From JBGPIT01 sp041485125 (lineage in GTDB: Bacteria; Desulfobacterota; Binatia; UTPRO1), in the NCBI GenBank assembly GCA_041485125.1, contig JBGPIT010000107.1, positions 1 through 12,898 on the forward strand: DNA of 12,898 nt. The letters are read 5' to 3'. Each line of letters opens with the position of its first letter. Positions within the stretch are counted from its first letter, which is position 1. Below, piece after piece: positions 6,148-12,898 of the stretch. The notes under the pieces were generated by a model. The model saw only the letters and a list, made by a program, of their open reading frames with translations, made no database searches and was not told where the DNA came from. The position numbers and the translations under genes are program-made.

Positions 6148-6941
6148 CACTCCCCCTTGAAGCGCGGCGGCCGCTTTTCGCGGATGGCAGCCAGCGCTTC
6201 CTGATGATCCGCGCTCTGGAACGTCACCAGCTCGAGCGCGGTCGAGGTGTCGAAGGCGACGTTCAGCGCATCCTTGATGAGCTTGTTGACGGAGAGCTTG
6301 GTGTAGCGAACGGCGAGTGGTGCGCCCGCCGCGAGCCGGCGCGCGAGCGCCATCGCCTCGCGCTCGAGATCCGCCGCCGGCACGACCTTGTTGACGAGAC
6401 CGATGCGCTCGGCCTCGACGGCGCTCACCGGATCGCCGGTGAGAAGGTACTGCTTGGCGCGTGCCGGACCGACGGCGAGCGGCCAGATCGCGACGCCGCC
6501 GTCGCCCGCGACGATGCCGACCTTCACGTGCGGGTCGCCGATCGTCGCGGTGTCCGCCATCACGATGACGTCGCAGAGGAGCGCGATCGACGCCCCGAGG
6601 CCCATCGCGTGGCCGTTCAGCGCCGCGACGATCGGAATCTCGACGTCGAGAAGGTCCCAGATCAGCTGCTTCGCATCGCGCCGCAGCGCCTCGAGCCGCC
6701 GCATCTCGCGCAGCTGCGGAAACCAGTTGAAGTCGCCGCCCGCGGAGAAGGCGCGGCCGCGCCCGGTGAGGACGATCGCACGTGCCTCGGACTCCCGCCG
6801 CAAGCCCGCGAAGAGCGCGGTGAGGTCCGCGTGCAAACGCTCGTCGACGGCGTTCAGCGGGCTGTCGGGGTGCGCGATCGTGACGCGCAGGACGTCGCCG
6901 TCGCGGTCGAGCTGGAGGGTCGAGAAGTCGTCCGTGGTCAC
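6147..6941 (-). CDS. Crotonase (enoyl-CoA hydratase/isomerase superfamily) without the hydratase glutamates
   Basis: 264 residues, full crotonase length, acting on an acyl-CoA in the cytoplasm. It starts at GTG 6941, only six bases after the stop of the upstream flavoprotein gene. The oxyanion-hole strands are clear: AFSAGGDF (64-71) and NGHAMGLGASIALLCD (109-124). The spiral-fold C-terminus with LTGDPVSAVEAERIGLVNKVV (167-187) is also standard. At the two positions where mammalian enoyl-CoA hydratase has its catalytic glutamates (144 and 164) this protein has Ser118 and His138, the latter in DPHVKVG. It also has Asp147 in AGDGG. It is therefore unlikely to be a plain hydratase. Isomerisation, hydrolysis, C-C cleavage or dehydration of a special substrate are alternatives within the superfamily. 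The DPHVxxGxVAGDGG pattern recurs in many annotated enoyl-CoA hydratase paralogues of actinobacteria and proteobacteria, from memory. Confidence 0.92.
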   Translation of the reverse strand: MTTDDFSTLQLDRDGDVLRVTIAHPDSPLNAVDERLHADLTALFAGLRRESEARAIVLTGRGRAFSAGGDFNWFPQLREMRRLEALRRDAKQLIWDLLDVEIPIVAALNGHAMGLGASIALLCDVIVMADTATIGDPHVKVGIVAGDGGVAIWPLAVGPARAKQYLLTGDPVSAVEAERIGLVNKVVPAADLEREAMALARRLAAGAPLAVRYTKLSVNKLIKDALNVAFDTSTALELVTFQSADHQEALAAIREKRPPRFKGE

Positions 6942-6947
6942 GGCGGG

Positions 6948-8138
6948 TCAGAGCTGCGAGGTGTCGGCGTCGATGCCGAGGAAGATCCGTCCGGTGAGCT
7001 CGAAGGTCGAGGGCGAGACCATCATGTGCTGGGTCGCGACGTGGACGTCGCGGAAGCAGCGCTGCAGCAGGCTCACCCGATAGACCGACGTGCCGCCGCC
7101 GGCGTCGTACATCAAGTCGACGGCGCGCGCCGCGCTGCGCGTGGCGTGCGTCGCCGCGAGGCGGACGCGGGCGCGCTCGGCGGTCGCGATCGTACGGGTG
7201 GTGCACGCCGACTCCCAGGCCGCGCCGACGGCGTCGAAGAGGAGCGCGCGCCCGGACTGCAGCAGCGCCTCCGCCTCCGCCACCTGCGCCTGCACGACCG
7301 CCCGGTCGGCGAGCCGCTTGCGGCTGCCGCTCGGCGTCTTTCCGCCGGCGAGCGCGACGAGCTCGTCGATCGCGGTGCGCGCGATCCCGAGCGCGACGCC
7401 GGCAATGCCGATCGCGAGCAGGCCGAACACCGGAAAGACGTAGAGCGGCCGCGGCGAGCGCGGCCGGTCGGTGATCAACGACACCGCGCGTTCGGCGGGC
7501 ACGAAGATGTCGTCGACCGCGATGTCGTGGCTGCCGGTGCCGGCGAGTCCGCTCACGGACCAGGTATCGATCACCGTCGCCTCGCCCGCCGGAAAGAGCA
7601 TCAGGCGGATGTCGGGCGCGCCGTTCGCCAGCAGCTGCGGCTTGCCGCCCTCCATGACGACGCTGCCGCCCATGAGCCACGCACAGTGCTGGCAGCCGCT
7701 CGCGAACGGCCACCGCCCGCTCACGCGATAGCCGCCCTCGATCGCGGTCGCGGTGCCTTTCGGCGCGAACACCCCGCCGCTGATCGCCGCCGGCGGGCCG
7801 TAGATCTCGCGCGCCGTCGCGTCATCGAGATAGCCGCTCAGGAGCCCGCTCGTGATCCCGATCGCGACGCACCAGCCGGCCGAGCCGTCGGCCGCGGCGA
7901 TGGTCTCGATCGTCGCCACGATCGTCGCCGGGTCGGCCTCGCTGCCGCCGAGCGCATGGGGAACGCAAAGGCGGAACAGTCCCGCGTCCGTGAGCAGCGC
8001 GACGACGTCCGCGGGGAGTCGGCGGGCCTGCTCGATCCGGTCGGCGGCGGCGCGGACCGCGGGGGCGACCTCGCGCGCCGCATCGAGAGGAGACGTGGGA
8101 TCGGCCGCCGACGGTCGGGTCGTCACGCGAAGCACCAT
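6948..8138 (-). CDS. Acyl-CoA-dehydrogenase-fold flavoprotein, likely flavin-dependent monooxygenase/hydroxylase type
   Basis: 396 residues with the acyl-CoA dehydrogenase fold, closest by motif to the HsaA/DszC-type two-component hydroxylases. The N-terminal helical domain carries LRRxG-like CVPHALGGSEAD (58-69). The beta domain has GRWPFASGCQHCAW (141-154), a signature of the hydroxylase branch, and GLAGTGSHDIAVDDIFVP (197-214). The C-terminal helical domain ends RDVHVATQH (363-371). I see no obvious catalytic glutamate of true acyl-CoA dehydrogenases. These enzymes use reduced flavin delivered by a separate reductase, and a nitroreductase-fold protein is encoded two genes downstream. It heads the operon flavoprotein, crotonase, nitroreductase. 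The ATG at 8138 has no ribosome binding site; a GTG four codons downstream is an alternative start. A genuine dehydrogenase of an unusual acyl-CoA remains possible. Confidence 0.88.
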   Translation of the reverse strand: MVLRVTTRPSAADPTSPLDAAREVAPAVRAAADRIEQARRLPADVVALLTDAGLFRLCVPHALGGSEADPATIVATIETIAAADGSAGWCVAIGITSGLLSGYLDDATAREIYGPPAAISGGVFAPKGTATAIEGGYRVSGRWPFASGCQHCAWLMGGSVVMEGGKPQLLANGAPDIRLMLFPAGEATVIDTWSVSGLAGTGSHDIAVDDIFVPAERAVSLITDRPRSPRPLYVFPVFGLLAIGIAGVALGIARTAIDELVALAGGKTPSGSRKRLADRAVVQAQVAEAEALLQSGRALLFDAVGAAWESACTTRTIATAERARVRLAATHATRSAARAVDLMYDAGGGTSVYRVSLLQRCFRDVHVATQHMMVSPSTFELTGRIFLGIDADTSQL

Positions 8139-8202
8139 AGCGAAAAGCCGCTACGCAACGAAACCGCGACGTCGAGCATCGGACGCACTACAAATCGCGA
8201 CG

Positions 8203-8230
8203 TTGCATCGAAGCCTCTCGCTGCTAAGAT
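8203..8230 (+). promoter_or_regulatory. Promoter of trxA with extended -10
   Basis: TTGCAT at 8203-8208, a 16-base spacer, and TAAGAT at 8225-8230 (4 of 6 matches) preceded by TG at 8222-8223, an extended -10. The leader before the ATG would be about 27 bases and include the ribosome binding site. It fits a housekeeping sigma-70-type promoter. Confidence 0.5.
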
Positions 8231-8250
8231 CCGCAGGACGACACGCTAGA

Positions 8251-8258
8251 GGAAGGAG
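8251..8258 (+). promoter_or_regulatory. Ribosome binding site of trxA
   Basis: GGAAGGAG ends five bases before the ATG at 8264, an optimal arrangement that fixes the start and points to strong translation. Confidence 0.8.
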
Positions 8259-8263
8259 TCGCA

Positions 8264-8593
8264 ATGTCAGATGTCGCCCAAGTGAGTGACGATACCTTTC
8301 ACGCCGAGGTCATGCAGGCCGCCGAACCCGTGCTGATCGATTTCTGGGCCCCGTGGTGCGGCCCGTGCCGCGCCGTCGCGCCGGTCGTCGAGGAGCTCGC
8401 CGTCGAGTTCCAGGGCAGGATCAAGGTCGTCAAGATGAACGTCGACGACAATCCGCGCACGCCCGCGCAGTACGGCGTCCGCGGCATCCCGAACCTCATC
8501 ATCTTCAAGGGTGGCGAGGTGAAGGAGCAGATCGTCGGCGCCTGCGCCAAGGCGAAGCTCGCCGACGCGATCAACCGCGTCGTCAGCGCGTAA
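8264..8593 (+). CDS. trxA: Thioredoxin
   Basis: 109 residues, the standard length of thioredoxin 1, a cytoplasmic disulfide reductant for ribonucleotide reductase, peroxiredoxins and other targets. It carries the full canonical set: buried Asp26, active site WCGPC (31-35), Pro40 in the following helix, and cis-Pro76 in GIPNLIIF (74-81). The C-terminal half is ordinary (KGGEVKEQIVGA). There is no signal peptide. It has its own extended -10 promoter and strong ribosome binding site, stands alone, and is divergent from the flavoprotein operon. The reductase gene is not in the window. Confidence 0.96.
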   Translation: MSDVAQVSDDTFHAEVMQAAEPVLIDFWAPWCGPCRAVAPVVEELAVEFQGRIKVVKMNVDDNPRTPAQYGVRGIPNLIIFKGGEVKEQIVGACAKAKLADAINRVVSA

Positions 8594-8624
8594 CGGCAGC
8601 TCCCCGCGTCCTCCCGTCCATCCA

Positions 8625-8650
8625 CGCCCGCGCGGCAGATCGCGCGGGCG
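8625..8650. terminator. GC-only perfect hairpin between convergent trxA and glycosyltransferase genes
   Basis: CGCCCGCGCG (8625-8634) pairs perfectly with CGCGCGGGCG (8641-8650) around the 6-base loop GCAGAT, 31 bases after the trxA stop and about 87 bases beyond the stop of the opposing gene. There is no T-run on either side, so it may stop transcription with Rho or protect RNA 3' ends from exonucleases rather than act as a classical intrinsic terminator. Its position between two converging genes supports a bidirectional role. Confidence 0.42.
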
Positions 8651-8736
8651 GCCGCGGCTCTCCCCTCACCGCTCATAGAAATCCCGACTCGCAGGCTCAT
8701 CACCGTCGAGAAGGCGCTCGGGGCGCTCCCTCACGG

Positions 8737-10242
8737 TCACTGGCCGCGGGTGAGCGGCGCGACCAGCGCACGGATGTCGTAGATCTCGAGCGTTCCGATG
8801 GTGTGGATCTTCGGCGCCGACGCGATCGGTGCGCCGACCGTGCGCGCGATGCGTTCCTGTTGCTCGGCATCCTCCGGGCGCGTGACCAGGAGCACGGGCC
8901 GGCGCTGGCGCAAGACCTTCAACAGATCCGCGTCCTCCATCCACGCCGAGACAATCTCTTGGTGCAGCACGACGTCGGGCCAGTAGAGGCCGAGGTACGA
9001 AGAGTCCCACGCGAGATCCGTCATCAGCACGAACTCGTTCCGATAGCTGCTGGCCGCGAGCCAATGCGCGAGCTCCTGGATCTCGGTCGGTCGGCGGTAG
9101 GTGACGTAGGTCGACTTCGTGTAGCGCCCGGTCGACAGCAGCGACACGAGCGCGACGAGCACCACCGCGATCCACGCGCGCCCACCGACGCGCACCATCG
9201 TCGCGAGCGGCAACATCGCCCATGGCAGCATCAGCACCAGGCCGAGCAGCAAGAAGCGCGCGTAGAAGCTGCCGCCGCGCACCATCGCCATGTAGGACAT
9301 CGTGATCACGAAGAGCGTGACCGTCGCCAGGTAGAGAGCGCGCGCGGCACGCTCCGCCGTCGGGACTCTGCCGGCACAGATCGTGACCACGCCGGCGGCG
9401 ACGGCAAGCGCGAGCGGCCAGCCGACTTCCGCGATCGACGTGCGCGCCAGCAACGACAGGCCGTCACCGAGCGGGATCGCGTGCTCGCCCTGCATCAGCG
9501 CGCCCTTGGTCTGATGCGCGAGCCCGGGGAGCGGGTTGCCGACCTCGTGGATGTTGCCGAGCATCCACGCGCAGGGAAACGCAGCGAGTACGCCGGCGGC
9601 GACGATCGCGAGCCCCAGGCTCCGTGATCGCCAGTAGACGTAGATCGGCACGAGCAGGAGCAGCGGCCAGACCTCGTAGCGGGTCATCGCCGCCCAGACG
9701 AGACACAGCAAGCCGAGAGCAAACGGCAGCCGCCGCACGAGTGGTCCGTCGAAGGCCGCGATCACGAGCAGCAGACCGGCGACGATCTCGAAGGTGAACG
9801 CCGCCTCGGTGAACGAGCTCGCGCTGAGCTCGACGTGGATCGGCAGGAACGCGACGACCGCGGCGCCGAACAGCGCCGGCGCCTCACCGAACGTCCGCCG
9901 GACCAGAAGATAGAGGACCGGCACCGTGAGCGTGCCGAGCACGATGTCGAGGACGCGCGTGACGTAGAGCGGCGCCGGCACGACCAGGTTCACCACGCCG
10001 CTCATGAAGAGCGGACCCGGCGGCCACCAGCCCCAGCGCGGAATGTACGGATCGACCGCCCAGGCGTAGCCGTACATCGCGCGCATCGGCCCGTCGCCGG
10101 GAATGTCGACGGTGCGGAGCAGGAACACGACGCGCACGGCGAGCGCCGCGACCGTGAGCAGCGCAACGACCAGCTCCGGTCGGACGGTCGCCGCCGACAG
10201 ACGCGCGCGCTCGTCGCCGGAGCGCGCACGCAGCGGTGTCAA
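8737..10242 (-). CDS. GT39-like multispanning membrane glycosyltransferase (GT-C fold)
   Basis: About 501 residues with some ten or more hydrophobic segments up to about residue 370, then a soluble domain of about 130 residues. The pattern is that of the PMT/ArnT-like GT-C enzymes, which move a sugar from a polyprenyl phosphate onto a lipid or protein on the far side of the inner membrane. The first outer loop carries TVDIPGDGPMRAMYGYAW (44-61), where an Asp is expected to be catalytic, and a later loop has SASSFTEAAFTFE (140-152), typical of the family. The soluble tail ends in IGTLEIYDIRALV (482-494). The likeliest start is the TTG at 10242, whose last bases overlap the rodA stop (TTGA); no ATG or GTG lies near, and there is no ribosome binding site. 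It is third after mrdA and rodA in one operon. Acceptor and donor are unknown. GT family is inferred from topology and loop motifs. Confidence 0.82.
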   Translation of the reverse strand: MTPLRARSGDERARLSAATVRPELVVALLTVAALAVRVVFLLRTVDIPGDGPMRAMYGYAWAVDPYIPRWGWWPPGPLFMSGVVNLVVPAPLYVTRVLDIVLGTLTVPVLYLLVRRTFGEAPALFGAAVVAFLPIHVELSASSFTEAAFTFEIVAGLLLVIAAFDGPLVRRLPFALGLLCLVWAAMTRYEVWPLLLLVPIYVYWRSRSLGLAIVAAGVLAAFPCAWMLGNIHEVGNPLPGLAHQTKGALMQGEHAIPLGDGLSLLARTSIAEVGWPLALAVAAGVVTICAGRVPTAERAARALYLATVTLFVITMSYMAMVRGGSFYARFLLLGLVLMLPWAMLPLATMVRVGGRAWIAVVLVALVSLLSTGRYTKSTYVTYRRPTEIQELAHWLAASSYRNEFVLMTDLAWDSSYLGLYWPDVVLHQEIVSAWMEDADLLKVLRQRRPVLLVTRPEDAEQQERIARTVGAPIASAPKIHTIGTLEIYDIRALVAPLTRGQ

Positions 10243-11351
10243 AACACGAAGCGTCGCATGTTGACGTTGATGACGAGCCCGACGGCCATCATCATCGTGG
10301 TGAGCGACGAGCCACCGTAGCTGACGAACGGCAGGGGGATCCCGACGACGGGCAGGACGCCCGACGTCATGCCGATGTTGATCACCGCCTGCCAGAACAC
10401 CATCGAGACGATGCCGAAGGCGAGCAGCGCGCCGAACCGGTCCTTGGCTCGGCTCGCGACGTAGATGCCGCGCAGCACGAAGCAGGCGTAGAGCGCGAGC
10501 AGCACGAGCGCGCCGACGTAGCCCCACTCCTCCGCGAACACCGAGAAGATGAAATCGGTGTGCTGCTCGGGCAGGAAGTGCAGCTTGTTCTGCGTGCCGA
10601 GGAGGAAGCCCTTGCCCCAGAACATGCCCGAGCCGATCGCGATCTTCGACTGGATGACGTGGTAGCCGGCGCCGAGCGGGTCCATCTCGGGCGAGAGGAA
10701 GGTCCAGACCCGCTGCTGCTGGTACGGCTTGAGATGCTCCCAGAGGAGCGGCACCGCCGCGCCGCCGAGCGCGCCGAGGAACACGAACGAGCGCACCCGC
10801 AGCCCCGCGAAGAAGAGCACGCTGAAGAAGACGACGCAGATCACGCCGACCGTGCCGAGATCCGGCTGCGCCAGGATCAGCCCGGCCGGGATCGCGAGCA
10901 GGATGATCGCCGGGATCGCGTTTCGCAGCTTGAAGTCGCCGCTCGCGTGGGCGCGCTGGAGGTAGCGCGCGATCGCGATCACCAGACCGACCTTGATCAT
11001 CTCCGAGGGCTGGATCGAGACCACGCCGAGGTTGATCCAGCGCCGCGCGCCGCCGCCGATGGTGCCGAGCACCGGCACGAGCAGGACCAAGCCGAGCGTC
11101 ATGGCGTAAATCGCGTAGGCGTAGCGCTCGAGGCGGCGGTAATCGAAGAGCACCGCGACCAGCATGCCGACGAAGCCGACGCCGCCGTACACCATCTGCC
11201 GGACCGCGAGGGGGTTCGACCACACCCCCGTCGAGGCCGGGGTCCAGGTCGCGCTGTAGACGGTCGCGACGCCGACGGCCACGAGCGCCAGCGTCAGGAG
11301 GACGAGGAGCCAGTCGAAGTGGTAGGCGAGCCGCCTATCGAACTGCCGCAT
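10239..11351 (-). CDS. rodA: RodA, SEDS-family peptidoglycan glycosyltransferase
   Basis: 370 residues, the standard RodA length, with about ten membrane segments. RodA polymerises lipid II into glycan strands for side-wall growth, in complex with PBP2. Diagnostic stretches: GGGARRWINLG and SIQPSEMIK (99-120), AQPDLGT (161-167), the large outer loop with LPEQHTDFIFSVFAEEWG (260-277) whose Asp266 corresponds to the essential Asp of SEDS enzymes, and PLPFVSYGGSS (339-349). The LPEQHTDFIF form separates RodA from FtsW. The ATG at 11351 lies inside the end of the PBP2 gene (17-base overlap), preceded by GAGGA at short spacing, so expression is coupled to PBP2. Its own stop overlaps the next gene's TTG start. 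Nothing is truncated. Confidence 0.96.
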   Translation of the reverse strand: MRQFDRRLAYHFDWLLVLLTLALVAVGVATVYSATWTPASTGVWSNPLAVRQMVYGGVGFVGMLVAVLFDYRRLERYAYAIYAMTLGLVLLVPVLGTIGGGARRWINLGVVSIQPSEMIKVGLVIAIARYLQRAHASGDFKLRNAIPAIILLAIPAGLILAQPDLGTVGVICVVFFSVLFFAGLRVRSFVFLGALGGAAVPLLWEHLKPYQQQRVWTFLSPEMDPLGAGYHVIQSKIAIGSGMFWGKGFLLGTQNKLHFLPEQHTDFIFSVFAEEWGYVGALVLLALYACFVLRGIYVASRAKDRFGALLAFGIVSMVFWQAVINIGMTSGVLPVVGIPLPFVSYGGSSLTTMMMAVGLVINVNMRRFVF

Positions 11352-12898
11352 GGTCCTCGACCCGAGCCGTCCGTGTCGTCGGCACGTCGTCGTCGTCGGC
11401 CGGCGCGCCCGCGTCCGCCAGCGCGTCGAGCTCTGACGGCGCGTCCTCGTCCGCCGTCGCGTCGTGATCGGCCGGCGCGTCGTGGTCCGCCGTTGCCTGT
11501 CGGGCGCCCGCGTCGTCGTCGATCGGGACGTTGAAGTAGTGCGCGATCACCTTGCGCGCGATCGGCGCGGCGACCGTACCACCATGCTCGCCGGCGTGCT
11601 CCGCCAGAACAGCGACGGCGATCTCCGGATTCGAGACCGGCGCGAAGGCGACGAACCAGGCGTGGTCCTTCCGCTCGCGCGCGAAGCCATGCTGCTTGAG
11701 GCGCTCTTGGCCGAGCTTCCCGACCTGCGAGGTGCCGGTCTTGCCGCCGACCTCGACGGTCGCGAGGTGCGCCTTCGTGCCGGTGCCGCGGCTGGTGTTG
11801 ACGGCGTCGGAGAGCGCCTGGCGAATCTGGAGGATCGTCGACTTCTTGAAGCCGAGCTCGCCGATCGCGACCGGCTCCTGCTCGGTGACGACGGTCCCGT
11901 CGGAGGTCTCGACGCGTTTCACGAACTGCGGCCTGTAGACCGTCCCGCCGCTCGCGATCGCGGCGATCGCGTTCGCCATCTGCAGCGGCGTCACCGTGAC
12001 GTAGCCCTGCCCGATCGCGACCGAGAGCGTCTCGCCGGCATACCACGGCTCGCCGAAGCGCTGGCGCTTCCAGGCGCTCGACGGAATGATCCCGGGGCTC
12101 TCGTGGTCGAGCGCGATGCCGGTCGGCGCGCCGAGCCCGAACTTGTGGGCGTACTCCGCGATGGTGTCGACGCCGAGCCGCTGCCCGACTTGGTAGAAGA
12201 AGACGTCGCACGAGCGGACCAGCGCTTCGTGCACGTTGACGGTGCCGTGACCGCCCTTGCGCCAGCAGCGGAACGTGCGGTTGCCGAAGAAGATACCGCC
12301 GGAGCAGTAGATGCCGGTGAAGGGATTGATGACGCCTTCCTCGAGCGCCGCCGCCGCCATGATCACCTTGAAGGTCGAGCCCGGTGGATACGTCCCCTGC
12401 AGCGCCTTGCTGTTGAGCGGATGCTTGCGGTCCTCGACCAAGCCGCGCCACTCGGCGCGGCGGATGCCGCGCGCGAAGATGTTGGGATCAAACGCGGGCC
12501 GGCTCACCATCGCGAGCACCTGGCCGCTCCGCGGGTCGAGCGCGACGATCGCGCCCTCGTACTCGCCGAGGGCGTCCTCGGCGGCGAGCTGGAGATCGCG
12601 GTCGATGGTGAGGACGAGGTTATGGCCCGGCACCTCCTCGACCTCCGAGAGCACCCGCAGCTTTCGTCCGACCGCGTCGACCTCGACCTGCTGGCCGCCG
12701 TCGGTGCCGCGCAAGTAGTCCTCCCAATAGCGCTCGGCGCCCGCCTTCCCGATGAGATCGCCGAGGTGGTAGCCCTGCCGCTCCCTGATCTCGCGCTGGT
12801 TCACCTCGCCGACGTAGCCGAAGAGGTGCGCAGCGACCTTGCCGAAGGGATACGTCCGCCGCGGCCCAACCTGCACCGACACGCCGGGCAGCTCGAAC
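11335..12898 (-). CDS. mrdA: Penicillin-binding protein 2, class B transpeptidase (5' end outside window)
   Basis: PBP2 cross-links peptidoglycan on the periplasmic side during elongation, partnered with RodA encoded just after it. The frame is open to the window edge, and the visible 520 residues begin inside the pedestal domain (GPRRTYPFGKVAAHLFGYVGEV), so the cytoplasmic tail, membrane anchor and first roughly 100-150 residues are missing; the GTG at 12882 is not the real start. Counting from that GTG, the motifs are STFK (169-172) with nucleophile Ser169, SCD (224-226) in place of SxN as is usual for PBP2, and KTGT (381-384). The fold ends near residue 454 (HYFNVPID). A further 60-odd residues form an unusual acidic Ala/Asp-rich tail with a six-residue repeat. 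The TAG stop lies within rodA. The mreB/C/D genes may lie upstream, beyond the window. Confidence 0.95.
   Translation of the reverse strand, partial: FELPGVSVQVGPRRTYPFGKVAAHLFGYVGEVNQREIRERQGYHLGDLIGKAGAERYWEDYLRGTDGGQQVEVDAVGRKLRVLSEVEEVPGHNLVLTIDRDLQLAAEDALGEYEGAIVALDPRSGQVLAMVSRPAFDPNIFARGIRRAEWRGLVEDRKHPLNSKALQGTYPPGSTFKVIMAAAALEEGVINPFTGIYCSGGIFFGNRTFRCWRKGGHGTVNVHEALVRSCDVFFYQVGQRLGVDTIAEYAHKFGLGAPTGIALDHESPGIIPSSAWKRQRFGEPWYAGETLSVAIGQGYVTVTPLQMANAIAAIASGGTVYRPQFVKRVETSDGTVVTEQEPVAIGELGFKKSTILQIRQALSDAVNTSRGTGTKAHLATVEVGGKTGTSQVGKLGQERLKQHGFARERKDHAWFVAFAPVSNPEIAVAVLAEHAGEHGGTVAAPIARKVIAHYFNVPIDDDAGARQATADHDAPADHDATADEDAPSELDALADAGAPADDDDVPTTRTARVEDHAAVR
11401..11490 (-). repeat. Tandem 18-base repeat coding an acidic hexapeptide in the PBP2 tail
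   Basis: Five consecutive 18-base units in the PBP2 frame encode, in protein order, ADHDAP (11490-11473), ADHDAT (11472-11455), ADEDAP (11454-11437), SELDAL (11436-11419) and ADAGAP (11418-11401), followed by ADDDDV. The first three DNA units are closely similar and the later two have drifted. The repeat lies between the transpeptidase domain and the rodA start and does not disturb the frame. Confidence 0.8.

Noticed and set aside
5482..7713. A 743-codon minus-strand frame spanning nitroreductase, crotonase and flavoprotein genes
   Set aside because: Only its last 221 codons are a real gene (nitroreductase). The rest is Arg-rich antisense-like sequence in the wrong frame over two clear genes.
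6204..8249. A 681-codon plus-strand open frame
   Set aside because: It lies opposite the crotonase and flavoprotein genes and encodes Arg/Asp/Glu-rich low-complexity sequence. Long antisense frames are expected in DNA with such GC-biased third positions.
11391..11520. Repeat cluster as a possible CRISPR or origin
   Set aside because: The units are directly tandem without spacers, 18 bases long, in frame with PBP2, and encode a hexapeptide, so this is a coding repeat.
10236..11534. A 432-codon plus-strand frame rich in Glu, Arg, His and Asp
   Set aside because: It is exactly antisense to rodA and the end of mrdA, both unmistakable. It has no ribosome binding site or domain.

Overview
This is a high-GC stretch from a Gram-negative bacterium. 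The outer-membrane-type OmpA lipoprotein, the RodA/PBP2 elongasome pair and several exported proteins fit a didermic envelope. GC-rich third codon positions, and the mix of lipid or aromatic catabolism genes (short-chain dehydrogenase, acyl-CoA-dehydrogenase-like flavoprotein, crotonase), suggest a soil or water lineage of the Myxococcota, Binatota or related proteobacterial kind. That placement is inference. No tRNA, rRNA, CRISPR array, integrase or transposase was seen.

Layout. At 1-381 (+) is the end of an unidentified gene with codon use unlike the rest. Bases 382-986 are about 600 bases with no convincing gene. At 987-3490 (+) is a secretion cluster: an exported, cysteine-rich alpha/beta hydrolase (lipase-like), a membrane-anchored or exported beta-sandwich protein with a choice-of-anchor-X-like domain, and a possible small membrane protein. 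A perfect hairpin lies between the first two. At 3524-4330 (-) is an SDR oxidoreductase, divergent from an OmpA/Pal-type lipoprotein at 4507-5379 (+), which ends in a textbook intrinsic terminator. At 5482-8138 (-) is a tight three-gene operon, in transcription order: acyl-CoA-dehydrogenase/flavin-monooxygenase-like protein, crotonase lacking both hydratase glutamates, nitroreductase. Divergent from it is thioredoxin trxA at 8264-8593 (+) with a good promoter and ribosome binding site. At 8737-12898 (-) is the cell-shape operon mrdA (PBP2, cut by the window edge), rodA and a GT39-like multispanning glycosyltransferase, with successive stop/start overlaps.

How the genes work together. RodA polymerises lipid II glycan and PBP2 cross-links it during cell elongation. 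The glycosyltransferase encoded immediately after them may add a sugar to an envelope component under the same control. The three-gene catabolic operon looks like a short pathway on a CoA-bound or aromatic substrate, in which the nitroreductase-fold protein could supply reduced flavin or reduce an enone. The hydrolase and the protein encoded just after it resemble, in arrangement only, a secreted lipase with its dedicated foldase.

Nothing here is clearly a new defence or mobile system. The most interesting items are the hydrolase/partner pair with its intergenic hairpin, the acidic hexapeptide-repeat tail of PBP2, and the catabolic operon with its non-canonical crotonase.
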